Both the position numbers and the translations under genes were made by a program. Positions 24,448 through 32,226 of a stretch of DNA of 64,000 bases are shown here, piece after piece (within the stretch, counting starts at the first letter, position 1; the number at the start of each line of letters is the position of its first letter). This DNA comes from JAJDAH01 sp964487605 (GTDB taxonomy: Bacteria > Myxococcota_A > Polyangia > Polyangiales > Polyangiaceae). The DNA lies in contig CAZARU010000001.1 in the NCBI GenBank assembly GCA_964487605.1, positions 111,481 through 175,480 of the forward strand, written 5' to 3'. Under the pieces are notes generated by a model. That model was not told the origin of the DNA and searched no databases. It was given only the letters and a program-made list of their open reading frames with translations.

Positions 24448-24845
24448 CAGTCCGCTCGATGTCCGGACGCCACCAGCGTCACGCCGAGCACGACGAGGGC
24501 CATGCCCATCCACATTCGTCCGGAGACGTGATCACCGAAGACCCAGCGGCTCGCGAGAGGCACGCCGACGTACACGAGGGCCACGAAGGGCGTCGCGACC
24601 GCGAGGGGGGTCGTCTTCAACACGCCGAGCCACGTCAGCACGCTCACGCCGTAGCTGGATATTCCGGCCAGGAACCACGGGCTCGTGGCGAGCGACAGCG
24701 GCTTGAGCGAGTCGGCACCGGTGAGGGCGGCCTGGCGAAGCAACAGCTGGGCGCCGCCGTTGAGGGCGACGGTGACGATGGCGAGGACGAGGGCAGTACC
24801 CGTCAAGATCGGCCTCAGAGGTCGAGTCCCTGCGCCCGGCACCAC
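24447..24845 (-). CDS. Short EamA/DMT-type membrane protein
   Basis: A protein of up to 132 aa with four predicted membrane helices, one half of a ten-helix EamA transporter or the size of a small multidrug resistance unit. It ends with WMGMALVVLGVTLVASG, a typical EamA-half end. The start is uncertain: GTG 24845 overlaps the end of the epimerase gene by 31 bases, while TTG 24806 (LTGTALVLAIV) begins right at the first helix. The stop touches the E1 start. Similar short EamA proteins work as dimers or in Ara4N-lipid flipping (ArnE/F); no substrate can be named. Confidence 0.65.
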   Translation of the reverse strand: MVPGAGTRPLRPILTGTALVLAIVTVALNGGAQLLLRQAALTGADSLKPLSLATSPWFLAGISSYGVSVLTWLGVLKTTPLAVATPFVALVYVGVPLASRWVFGDHVSGRMWMGMALVVLGVTLVASGHRAD

Positions 24846-25834
24846 TCGATGGATCGCCGCATGCCCTCTTCGAGCTCGACGGTCGGCTCGTAGCCGAGCT
24901 CTCGACGCGCCTTCTCGATGGAGACCGCGATGGACTCACCGAGCTCCCCGGCGACGTGGATCTCCTGCTGGTATAGCCCTGCCATCTGCAGGATCGAGTC
25001 CACGAAGCGGGCGACGTCGCCGCCCAGTTTCGGGATGTACCGCGGCCGCAGGCTGACGCCGAGGATCTTCGCGACGGTGTTCAGGATCTCGATCCAGGAG
25101 TAGGGGCGCCGGTCGGTGATCCAGTACGTCTGGCCGGCAGCGCGCTCCACCGAGCCGGCGAGCAGCAAGCCCTGCACGGTGTTGTCCACGTAGCTCATGC
25201 TGCGCAGGTTGTCGCCGCGCCCCACGACCGGAGGCGTCCCCTTCTTGATCATGGTGAAGAACGTCGTCTGTCGCAGCGGCTGGTTCGGACCGTAGAACCA
25301 GCAGGGGCGCACGATGACGCCTTCGATGCGACCGGCGCGGTGCGCGTCGTTCAGGAGCCACTCGCTCTGCAGCTTGCTCAGGCCGTAGTTGAGGTACGGG
25401 CGCGGAGGATCGTCCTCGACCATGAGCCGCGATGCGTGCTCGTTCAGTCCGGCGGGCGAGTTCGAACTCACCGCGACGAAGCGTCGCACCTTCGAGCGTA
25501 GCGCGGCGTCGAGCAGGTGCCGGGTCCCGCCGACGTTGATGTCGTACAGATCCGCGATGCGCTTCGGGTGGATGATCCCCGCGCAGTGATAGACGGTGTC
25601 GATGCCGCTGCAGAGGTCGTCCGGGAGCCGCGGATCGCGGAGATCCGCCCAGACGATCTCCACGTCGTCCCGGCCTCCGAGGTCTGCGGCATCCTGGCCG
25701 GGCAGCGCGACGATGCGCACGGGCTCGGGCTTCTGGTCCACGGGTCCGAGGCGCGTGCCGCCCGTGATGGCGCGAACGAGGCTGCTTCCGAGCCATCCGG
25801 GGGCGCCGGTGACGAGAATTCGCGGCGAGGCCAT
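24815..25834 (-). CDS. NAD-dependent epimerase / 3-beta-HSD-like dehydrogenase
   Basis: A 339-aa extended SDR. The NAD-binding motif ILVTGAPGWLGSSLV departs from the usual TGxxGxxG by one residue (TGAPGWLG) but keeps the three glycines in spacing. VYHCAGI and the active-site YGLSK (Tyr/Lys) with the upstream Ser in VAVSSNSP are present, and DNLRSMSYVDNTVQGLLLA fits the substrate region. Relatives act on nucleotide sugars or sterol-like alcohols. It is the first gene of a three-gene run (epimerase, EamA-like, E1), all overlapping. GCGGTACTTCC lies about 20 bases before ATG, resembling the second block of the bipartite motif only loosely. Confidence 0.8.
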   Translation of the reverse strand: MASPRILVTGAPGWLGSSLVRAITGGTRLGPVDQKPEPVRIVALPGQDAADLGGRDDVEIVWADLRDPRLPDDLCSGIDTVYHCAGIIHPKRIADLYDINVGGTRHLLDAALRSKVRRFVAVSSNSPAGLNEHASRLMVEDDPPRPYLNYGLSKLQSEWLLNDAHRAGRIEGVIVRPCWFYGPNQPLRQTTFFTMIKKGTPPVVGRGDNLRSMSYVDNTVQGLLLAGSVERAAGQTYWITDRRPYSWIEILNTVAKILGVSLRPRYIPKLGGDVARFVDSILQMAGLYQQEIHVAGELGESIAVSIEKARRELGYEPTVELEEGMRRSIEWCRAQGLDL

Positions 25835-25922
25835 GAGCGACGCCGGAAGTACCGCGCCGGCTCGGGGACCACAAGGTCTCGCGGCGGCCGGAGCCCATGC
25901 GGCCCGGCGCTGCGCGCGCGAC

Positions 25923-27836
25923 TCAGCGACGGCCGAGCACGCGCAGGTCGCCTCGTCGCTCCGTCGTGCCCTCCCGATCGAGCTGCTCGAGGAGCGGGAT
26001 GGCCTGCTTGCGCGACACGCCGGCGATCTCCTTGAAGGTCGGCACGCTCATGGCGCTCTCGGTGGCGAGGTGCTCGCGAACTCGACGGCGCAGGTCCTCG
26101 AGACACCGCTCGGCGAACCACATGCCCCCGAGCCGGCGTGCATCCCCCTGCGTGCCGAGGCGGCCGAGCGCGCCGCGTACGACCTCGGAAGTTTCGCCGG
26201 TCGTTGCGACGACGTCCGCTTCCGTGGCCCCCTCGAGGCCCGCGCTCTCCACGGCTTCGAGGGCCCTCGAGGCGACCTCGGTGCTCGTGGCGCGGTTTTG
26301 CAGCGCGAACGCGGGGAGCGCGACGACGCCCTGCTCGGCGACGACCCTTTGTGCGCGCGTGGCGCTCTCGAGCGCGAGGTCCGCCACGATGCGGCTCGAG
26401 CGATCCGCGAGCGCGCTGCGGAGCGTCTCCGCCGAGATCCCGGGCTCGTGGGGGTGGGTCTCGTGGTGCCGCTCCACGCGCCGCAGGAGTTCGGTGCCCA
26501 CGCGGTCGATGGCCTCGCGGGTCGTCCAGGAGCCGCCGCCAGGCAACGCGACCAGCACGCTGCTCTTTCGGGGCACGGCGCGCTCGACGTCACCCGCTGA
26601 AAGGCCCAGGCGACGTTCGACGTCCACGGCGACGACGGGGCGCGGCGCCCAGGCCTTGGCGAAGGCGGCCATGGCCCGATCGAGCTTCCCCTCCGCGAGA
26701 TCGCGCAGCGCGGACGTGTGCTCGTCGCGCGCTCTGGACCGCGCGCGCGGCAGCGGTGGCGCGCTGGCATCGAGGACACGACCGCCCCCCAGCACGCCGC
26801 CCCTCGCCCTCGACTCGGCGAAGCCGCGAAGGACGTAGCCGAGGCCGCCTTCGAGGGGGATCGGCTCGTCGAGCGTGAGCCGGGCGAGTCCTTCCCCCAG
26901 CGAGCGGATCCGCGCGCCGGTGCGGCGGGCGCCGGCGTGGAACACCACGGGTGAGCCATCGCGGAGCAGCTTGTCGGTCCCGGGCAAAGACGTGAGCGTG
27001 ACGTCCGCGAAGCGCGGCCGGGGCAGATCCGGATCGAGCGATACGACGTCGCCGCGCTCCACGTCGCTTCGGTCCAGCTTCGCGAGGTTCACGGCGACGC
27101 GAGCCGGGGCAGATACGGTCGTGACCGCGCTCCCGTGCACCTCGAGCGCGCGGCAGGACGATGGCCGTGTCCCGCCGACGCCGGCCACGTAGACGTCGTC
27201 GCCGACCGACAGGCGGCCCCGCGTCAGCGTTCCGGTGATCACGGTGCCTGCACCCTTGACCGAGAACACACGGTCGATGGGGAGCCAGAGTCGCCCGGCT
27301 CCCGCGCGCTCGGGCACGGACGTGGCCAGGTCGCGCAGCGCTCGGTCGAGCTCGGGGATGCCCGCTCCGGTCTCGGAGGAAGTGGGCAGAATGGCGTCGG
27401 GTGTGAAGCCGAGCTCGTCCAGGACGCCTTCGACGTCCGCCCGCGCGAGGTCCAGCGTCTCCGCGTCCACCAGGTCACACTTCGTGAGCGTGACCAGGAG
27501 CCGCCGTACTCCGAGCAGACTGCACACGTGCAGGTGCTCGCGCGTCTGCGGCATCACCCCGTCGTCCGCGGCGACGACCAGGAGGATCGCGTCCACGCCA
27601 CCCACTCCCGCGATCATGGTGTGCACCAGCCGTCGGTGCCCGGGCACGTCGATGAAGCTGAGAGAGCTGTCCGGGAGCGCGGCGAAGCCGAGTTCCAGGC
27701 TGATCCCGCGGCGCTTCTCCTCGGGGAGACGGTCCGTGTCCGTCCCGGTCAGCACGCGCATGAGCGACGTCTTGCCGTGGTCCACGTGACCCGCGGTCGC
27801 CATGACGACGCGGCGCTCGGGGCGAGGGCCGGACAC
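25923..27836 (-). CDS. selB: Selenocysteine-specific elongation factor
   Basis: A 637-aa GTPase that delivers Sec-tRNA(Sec) to the ribosome at UGA codons with a SECIS hairpin. G1 is TAGHVDHGKTSL, G3 is IDVPGHRRLV and the nucleotide-base motif is TLTKCD. EF-Tu-like beta domains follow, and the C-terminal part has SelB winged helices ending with VPTFKEIAGVSRKQAIPLLE. Length matches the family. I keep GTG 27836 because TAGCCT lies 6 bases before it; ATG 27803 (VVMATAGH) is the alternative. tRNA-Sec is 61 bases upstream on the same strand, so selC-selB form a unit. Confidence 0.97.
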   Translation of the reverse strand: MSGPRPERRVVMATAGHVDHGKTSLMRVLTGTDTDRLPEEKRRGISLELGFAALPDSSLSFIDVPGHRRLVHTMIAGVGGVDAILLVVAADDGVMPQTREHLHVCSLLGVRRLLVTLTKCDLVDAETLDLARADVEGVLDELGFTPDAILPTSSETGAGIPELDRALRDLATSVPERAGAGRLWLPIDRVFSVKGAGTVITGTLTRGRLSVGDDVYVAGVGGTRPSSCRALEVHGSAVTTVSAPARVAVNLAKLDRSDVERGDVVSLDPDLPRPRFADVTLTSLPGTDKLLRDGSPVVFHAGARRTGARIRSLGEGLARLTLDEPIPLEGGLGYVLRGFAESRARGGVLGGGRVLDASAPPLPRARSRARDEHTSALRDLAEGKLDRAMAAFAKAWAPRPVVAVDVERRLGLSAGDVERAVPRKSSVLVALPGGGSWTTREAIDRVGTELLRRVERHHETHPHEPGISAETLRSALADRSSRIVADLALESATRAQRVVAEQGVVALPAFALQNRATSTEVASRALEAVESAGLEGATEADVVATTGETSEVVRGALGRLGTQGDARRLGGMWFAERCLEDLRRRVREHLATESAMSVPTFKEIAGVSRKQAIPLLEQLDREGTTERRGDLRVLGRR

Positions 27837-27842
27837 GGCGCG

Positions 27843-27848
27843 AGGCTA
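27843..27848 (-). promoter_or_regulatory. -10-like TAGCCT before selB
   Basis: Minus-strand TAGCCT ends 6 bases before GTG 27836. It suggests a promoter within the selC-selB gap, in addition to any read-through from selC, and a leaderless selB mRNA. Confidence 0.35.
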
Positions 27849-27857
27849 GTGTCGTGG

Positions 27858-27874
27858 GCGTTGCGTCGCAACGC
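27858..27874 (-). promoter_or_regulatory. 17-bp perfect palindrome between selC and selB
   Basis: GCGTTGCG-T-CGCAACGC: 8-base arms around one base, 24 bases downstream of the tRNA-Sec 3' end and 22 bases before the selB GTG. A loop of one base is poor for an RNA hairpin, so a dimeric repressor site is as likely as a terminator or tRNA-processing signal. There is no T-run. Confidence 0.45.
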
Positions 27875-27897
27875 GCGCAGCGACGGGGGGGCCTCGG

Positions 27898-27991
27898 CGG
27901 AAGCGCACGGGAATCGAACCCGCCCGGGACACTTTCGCGCCCCACACCGGTTTTGAAGACCGGGGACTGCACCAGCACATCGCGCGCTTCC
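27898..27991 (-). tRNA. selC: tRNA-Sec (anticodon TCA)
   Basis: A 94-base selenocysteine tRNA. The acceptor stem is 8 bp (GGAAGCGC with GCGCTTCC), the bacterial tRNA-Sec hallmark. The anticodon arm is CCGGT-CTTCAAA-ACCGG with anticodon TCA. The long variable arm is GGGGCGC-GAAA-GTGTCCC (7 bp, GAAA loop), and the T arm is GCGGG-TTCGATT-CCCGT. CCA is not encoded; the genomic bases after the discriminator G are CCG, so CCA must be completed enzymatically. The D arm appears to need one bulged base to give six pairs. It lies 61 bases upstream of selB and 42 bases downstream of a sigma-factor gene on the same strand. Confidence 0.96.
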
Positions 27992-28033
27992 GCGCGAACG
28001 TCTAGCGGTGCCGCGTCCTCGCAGCAACGGCGG

Positions 28034-28639
28034 TCACGTCGTGGCGGGCTCGCCAGCCGCCTTGAGCGCGAGCCGTCCGCGGTGCACTCTGGTCTTCACG
28101 GTCTCGCGGCTGGCTCCGACCTCGGCGGCGGCTTCGGACATGCTGAGCCCCTCGAAGACCGTCAGGAGGATCGCCTCGCGCTGCTTGTCCTCCAGGAGAC
28201 GGAGCGCGTTCGTGATGGCTTCGGCTGCCTCGACCCGAAGGGCGACCTCGCTCTCGCGCGTCGAGGTCTCGGGCAGGACACCGTCGCCGGTGAGGCGTTC
28301 GTGGACGTTTCGCGCGTACCGCGCCTCGTCGTAGTACGAACGCCGCGCGATGGTCTGCAGCCACGCGAGGACCGGCGAGCCCAGCTTGTACCGATCGCGC
28401 GCGACGTGCGCCTTGGCGAACGTTATCTGCAGCAGATCTTCCGTGAGTTCGACGTTTCGCGAGAGGCGCCTCAAGAAACGGCGCAGCCGGGGCGCCACCT
28501 TGCGGTGGAGCGCCTCGAAGGCGCCCTCCGCGCCCTCGACGTGGGCGGCCATCAGGGCTTCGGCGGAGGCCTGAGCCATCCACGGTGGCGGCGGCGTCGA
28601 AGGGGCGGCGACGCGGCGGGGCAGTTCGGTGCGGGTCAT
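28034..28639 (-). CDS. Sigma-70 family (ECF-like) factor
   Basis: A 201-aa sigma factor. Region 2 is around FEALHRKVAPRLRRFLRRLS, VELTEDLLQITFAKAH and PVLAWLQTIARRSYYDEAR. Region 4 has LLEDKQREAILLTVFEGL and SMSEAAAEVGASRETVKTRV. ATG 28639 is chosen for its GAGGAA ribosome site 7 bases upstream. No anti-sigma gene adjoins it; instead a TetR gene lies directly upstream on the same strand, and a palindrome like the one before tetR sits at 28662-28679. Control by that TetR is therefore inferred. tRNA-Sec begins 42 bases downstream and could be read through from this gene. Confidence 0.85.
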   Translation of the reverse strand: MTRTELPRRVAAPSTPPPPWMAQASAEALMAAHVEGAEGAFEALHRKVAPRLRRFLRRLSRNVELTEDLLQITFAKAHVARDRYKLGSPVLAWLQTIARRSYYDEARYARNVHERLTGDGVLPETSTRESEVALRVEAAEAITNALRLLEDKQREAILLTVFEGLSMSEAAAEVGASRETVKTRVHRGRLALKAAGEPATT

Positions 28640-28661
28640 GCTGGGTTCCTCGTGATCTCTG

Positions 28662-28679
28662 CTACCGACTAGTAGGTAG
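28662..28679 (-). promoter_or_regulatory. Palindromic TetR-type operator before the sigma gene
   Basis: CTACCGA-CTAG-TAGGTAG: 18 bases with 7-base arms and a single mismatch, centred 32 bases before the ATG. It matches the site at 29285-29302 in arm sequence and in spacing (four central bases). Confidence 0.65.
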
Positions 28680-28705
28680 GTACCGTTGCCAAACAAAAGG
28701 CCTGC

Positions 28706-29272
28706 TCATGTGGGTCGAACTCCCACAGAGCGACGAACCTGGCCGAGGACGCGGTCGATCGCCTCGATCCCGTGGACGCGGGCATGCTGCAGGCCCCCCT
28801 GCATCGCCGCGAGCAGAAGCGCAGCGTGGTCGGCGGCGTTGCCCTCGAAGCTCAGATCCCCCTGGGCCCTCCCCTCCGCGAGGAGCTCCGAGATCCACTC
28901 GCGCATGCCGTTGTCCAGCGCTCTCACCCTAGCTCGCACCGCTTCCGGGAGCGCGTCCCACTGCGACTGGAGGCTGCCGAAGGGGCAGATCTTGTCCTCT
29001 CCCGCCATCCCGCGGGTGTACGCGAAGATGGCCTCGAGCTTCGGCAGCGCTCGGGTCGTGCTCGCGTCGAGCGCCTCGCGGAACCCCTGGAGGCCCTCCG
29101 CGAAGTGGCAGCACAGGGCCTCGCCCAGCGCCTCCTTGCTCGCGAAGTGGTGATGGATGCTCGCCTTGCGGATCCCCAGCCGCTCGGACAGGTCCCCGTA
29201 GCTGAACGCCGAGTAGCCGCGGGTCTGCAGGAGCTCCGCCGCGTGATCGAGGATCTCGCTCTTTCGGTCCAC
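28706..29272 (-). CDS. TetR-family transcriptional repressor
   Basis: A 188-aa one-domain-HTH regulator. The DNA-binding part is ILDHAAELLQTRGYSAFSYG and LSERLGIRKASIHHHFASKE. The ligand-binding part includes KICPFGSLQSQWDALPEAV, a Cys-Pro segment found in one TetR subgroup. Start GTG 29272 has TAGACT 9 bases before it, and an 18-base palindrome (29285-29302) covers that -10, so it most likely represses itself. The same palindrome before the downstream sigma gene makes that its second probable target. The ligand is unknown; neighbours give no transporter or enzyme as a clue. Confidence 0.9.
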   Translation of the reverse strand: MDRKSEILDHAAELLQTRGYSAFSYGDLSERLGIRKASIHHHFASKEALGEALCCHFAEGLQGFREALDASTTRALPKLEAIFAYTRGMAGEDKICPFGSLQSQWDALPEAVRARVRALDNGMREWISELLAEGRAQGDLSFEGNAADHAALLLAAMQGGLQHARVHGIEAIDRVLGQVRRSVGVRPT

Positions 29273-29281
29273 TGGGGAGGC

Positions 29282-29302
29282 AGTCTACCTACCAATAGGT
29301 AG
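29282..29302 (-). promoter_or_regulatory. tetR promoter -10 with overlapping palindromic operator
   Basis: The operator is CTACCTA-CCAA-TAGGTAG (29285-29302), 7-base perfect arms with a four-base centre. On the minus strand TAGACT (29287-29282) is a -10-like hexamer 9 bases before GTG 29272 and overlaps the operator by three bases. Binding there would block RNA polymerase. Confidence 0.65.
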
Positions 29303-29331
29303 GCGTCAAGAACTAATCTTGGAGTGGGAGG

Positions 29332-30870
29332 CTATTCGGCGGCCGCCGAGGTGGCGTCCGCGTCTGCCGCGCGGCGCTCCGCCTCCGCCCGCTGGGCGGC
29401 GTCGGGGAGCCCCGCGGAAGCGCGCCGGAAACGGGCCGCAACTCCGCGCCAGAAGGCTTGGTCGCGCCCCGTCCTCGGGACCAGCGCCGACAGCAGCGCC
29501 GCGTCGAAATCGGCCATGGCGGCGATCGGCCCACGGCCACGGGCGACGGCGTCGAGGGCCGCGATGTCGCCCACCCGCTCGGCGAGCAGCGGTCCCTGCA
29601 GCATCATGGCGGCGGCGTCGCGGGGGCCACCGGCGAGCGCGCGCGACAGCGCGCCGACGAGCTTCGCCTCGTCGGCCGGGACGAAGGTCAGGCGCGCGGC
29701 GGACTCGAGGTCGCCGATGCGCCAGTAGCGCTGCGCGAACGCCACGAGCGCGCGTGCCCACAGGCGTCGCGTCGCGTCGGGGAGTGGCCTCGATTCCAGC
29801 AGCGCGCGGTGCTTGGCCGGAATGCCGCGGTCGAGCAGCGCGCGGAGAAGCTCCGGCTGGGTGGGATCTTCGTCCCCGAGGAGGACACCCGCGTAGAACG
29901 TCGGCAGCGTCCTGGCGAGGTCGACCAGAGTCGTCGACTTCGCGGGCGCGGGCAGGGCCGGAAGCAGGAGTCCGTCCAGAGAGTCGATGCGGCGACCGGC
30001 GTACAGCTTCGACAGCAGGGTGCGTGCATGGGACAGGCGCTCGTCGTGCAACACGCCGGTCTCCGAAAGGCGGCGCAAGCCGACGAGCGCCGCGTCCCGA
30101 CCTCGCGCCTTCCGTGGCTCGAGCGCGGCATCGAGAGTCGAGTAGTACACCTCCCGGATCTCAGCATCCTTCTCCATGTCCTCGGGGAGTTGCACGCTGC
30201 GGGCGATGTCCACGAAGCGCAGGTCGGCCATGCCCGCCTCCACGGCGACGATGCCCTTCGAGTAGCCCTCGAGCTTCGCTCCGGCCGCCGAGAGCGTGTG
30301 GATGGCCTTGGCTTGCGCCGCGATCCAGTGCAGGAGCGTCCCCTGCATGAAGCGATCGAACGTCGCCTTGTCGTACGGCTGATTCAGCGTGGGCGCGTCC
30401 CTCGCCAGCCGTCGGAGCCGCGCGCCCGTCGTCAGCCCGACCAGGACGTCGCGGATGGAGGCGTCCAGGGCGACCTGCTCGTCGAGGAGCGGTGCGGTGA
30501 GCGTGTCGCCACACTCGCCCGGACCGAGGTCCGCGCGGAGCGCTCGGACGAGGCCCCGCGGGAAGGCCGCACAGCCTTCGAGGGCCGCCAGCTCTGCGTC
30601 GCGGGCCGCACCGGCGGAAAGGGCCTTCGCCAGGGCCTCCAGCGTCGCGGCTCGGTCCGTCGCGCAACTCGGAGCGGTGCCCGGCAAGGCGCAGTGGGCG
30701 GGCGGCGGCGGGACGGCGGCGGGGTCGTCCGGTGCTTGCTGCGCGGACGCAGCGGGCCGCGCTTCGGCCATCGCCGGCGCTGCCGGTGCTGCCGGCGCCG
30801 CGGCAGGCGGTGCAGCCGCGGGGCTGCAGCCAGCGAGGGCCACGGTGAAGGCGAACGCGATGTGCTTCAT
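29332..30870 (-). CDS. Large lipoprotein of unknown function
   Basis: A 512-aa lipoprotein (VALAGC, Cys15) with an Ala/Pro-rich linker to about residue 55 and a long all-helical body rich in Ala, Leu and Arg. A few cysteines (AHCALPG, PSCATD, EGCAAF, GECGDT) in the first third may form disulfides. No known domain is evident to me. The helical, repeat-like character (for example LSHARTLLSKLYAG, LWARALVAFAQRYW) suggests a TPR-like solenoid, but I could not define units. It stands alone on the minus strand upstream of tetR, and its stop is 30 bases before the tetR operator. Confidence 0.7.
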   Translation of the reverse strand: MKHIAFAFTVALAGCSPAAAPPAAAPAAPAAPAMAEARPAASAQQAPDDPAAVPPPPAHCALPGTAPSCATDRAATLEALAKALSAGAARDAELAALEGCAAFPRGLVRALRADLGPGECGDTLTAPLLDEQVALDASIRDVLVGLTTGARLRRLARDAPTLNQPYDKATFDRFMQGTLLHWIAAQAKAIHTLSAAGAKLEGYSKGIVAVEAGMADLRFVDIARSVQLPEDMEKDAEIREVYYSTLDAALEPRKARGRDAALVGLRRLSETGVLHDERLSHARTLLSKLYAGRRIDSLDGLLLPALPAPAKSTTLVDLARTLPTFYAGVLLGDEDPTQPELLRALLDRGIPAKHRALLESRPLPDATRRLWARALVAFAQRYWRIGDLESAARLTFVPADEAKLVGALSRALAGGPRDAAAMMLQGPLLAERVGDIAALDAVARGRGPIAAMADFDAALLSALVPRTGRDQAFWRGVAARFRRASAGLPDAAQRAEAERRAADADATSAAAE

Positions 30871-30978
30871 GCGGTGGCCGTAGCGGAGCGCCGTCGGCGA
30901 GTCCAGGTGCGTGCGTCAACCCCGTCGAGCAGGCGGCCGTCGCCGCCGAAGACGGTTCGACATCCTGGGCGCACCGGG

Positions 30979-30984
30979 TAGAGT
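30979..30984 (+). promoter_or_regulatory. -10-like TAGAGT before the 265-aa lipoprotein gene
   Basis: TAGAGT ends 6 bases before GTG 30991. TTCGAC at 30956-30961, 17 bases upstream, is a weak -35 (TTGACA-like). Confidence 0.45.
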
Positions 30985-30990
30985 CGCGAC

Positions 30991-31788
30991 GTGCACGTCT
31001 TGGTTCGCGCTTCGCTCATCGGCCTCGTCGTCGCGGGGGCCGGGTGTTCCCGCGGTGAAGGATCTGCCGCACCGGCGCCCTCCGGATCGGTCGAGGCCCC
31101 GGCGCGCGATCGGCACGCCGATGGCAAGGCCATCGCCGCCGAGCGTGCTCGGTGGAAGGAGAACTGGAAGGCCGTACCGGAGCTTCCCTCTTGCGCCGAC
31201 CTCGAGCTCGGTGCCGACGAGAAGGCGCTGTGCACGAAGGCGTCCAGTCGTCGCGATGCCCTGCGCGCACTCGAGCAGGGAGACCCGCCTGCCGCCGAGC
31301 TGCTGGATGCGGCGCTGGCGCTGGCGCTCGACTCCACCGCCGCGTGGAACGCGCTCCGCTCCCGCGGCGTCACCTGGATGATCGACGATCTCGAGCGCCG
31401 CGACGGAGGGGCTCCGCGCGATCCCCACGATCACGGGCACGACACTCCGCCGCCTGCTGCAAGCGGCCCGAAGGGCGCGGTCGGCGCCATGCCGGGCACC
31501 GGCCACGTCGCCGCGGATCCGAATCCCTGGTCCGGCCACGTGAAGGCCTACCTCGCGACGGCAGGCCTGGGCATGGGGCGGATCACTGCCCACTTGCGCC
31601 TGGCGCCCGTTCCCGTTCGCCGCGAGGCGCTGGCGCGCCTGGAGACGTTCCTGGCGAAGTATCCCGACTCGCGCACCGGTATCAACGCGGTGAACGACGC
31701 GTTCTTCGGGGAGCAGGATCCGGAGATTCGCGAGCGGCTCGGGAAGATGAGAGATGCTGCGAGCGCGCGGGTGAAACGGAAGCGCTGA
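30991..31788 (+). CDS. Lipoprotein of unknown function with His/Asp-rich segment
   Basis: A 265-aa lipoprotein read from GTG 30991 (VVAGAGC, Cys19). After a Pro/Ala linker comes a charged helical region with two cysteines (PSCADLELGADEKALC). A short His/Asp-rich stretch (RDPHDHGHDTPP, about residues 143-154) could bind metal. A C-terminal helical domain ends with LETFLAKYPDSRTGINAVND, which is TPR-like in character. I do not recognise a family. It is convergent with the HIT gene at 9 bases. Confidence 0.65.
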   Translation: MHVLVRASLIGLVVAGAGCSRGEGSAAPAPSGSVEAPARDRHADGKAIAAERARWKENWKAVPELPSCADLELGADEKALCTKASSRRDALRALEQGDPPAAELLDAALALALDSTAAWNALRSRGVTWMIDDLERRDGGAPRDPHDHGHDTPPPAASGPKGAVGAMPGTGHVAADPNPWSGHVKAYLATAGLGMGRITAHLRLAPVPVRREALARLETFLAKYPDSRTGINAVNDAFFGEQDPEIRERLGKMRDAASARVKRKR

Positions 31789-31797
31789 ACGGTCGAT

Positions 31798-32226
31798 TCA
31801 GCCTTGTTCTGCCTCGAGCGCCGCGCGAAGTTCCGCGGCGAGCGCCGCGCCCTCGGTGGCGTCGAGCGTCCGCGCCGGCCACTCGATGCCGAGTCCCTGG
31901 GCCGCGTCGGGCTTCGGAATGACGTGGAAGTGGACGTGGAAGACGGCCTGGTGAGCCGCGGGGCCGTTGTTCTCGAGCACGTTGAACGCCTCACAGCCCG
32001 TGATTCGCTTCACCGCGCGGCAGATGCGTGGCAGCGCGCGGCCGACGGCGGCAGCCGACTCGTCGGAGAGGACATCGAGCGTCGGTGCGGGCTCCTTCGG
32101 AATGACCAGCGTGTGCCCGCGGCTGACCGGGCCGATGTCCAGGAATGCGAGGACCTTCTCGTCTTCGTACACCTTGTGGCAGGGGATCTCGCCCCGGAGG
32201 ATCCTCGCGAAAATCGTGTCGCTCAT
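31798..32226 (-). CDS. HIT-family nucleotide hydrolase/transferase
   Basis: A 142-aa Hint-branch HIT protein that typically cleaves AMP-linked phosphoramidates. The triad HVHFHVIPKP (HxHxHxx) is complete, and the N-terminus FARILRGEIPCHKVYEDEKVLAFLDI is standard. It is the last gene of the minus operon; ATG 32226 overlaps the transporter stop by ATGA. No specific substrate can be inferred. Confidence 0.93.
   Translation of the reverse strand: MSDTIFARILRGEIPCHKVYEDEKVLAFLDIGPVSRGHTLVIPKEPAPTLDVLSDESAAAVGRALPRICRAVKRITGCEAFNVLENNGPAAHQAVFHVHFHVIPKPDAAQGLGIEWPARTLDATEGAALAAELRAALEAEQG

Noticed and set aside
20889..28000. A selenoprotein gene with in-frame TGA near the sel genes
   Set aside because: All intact genes in the locus run to ordinary stops with expected family lengths; I found no TGA flanked by continuing homology.
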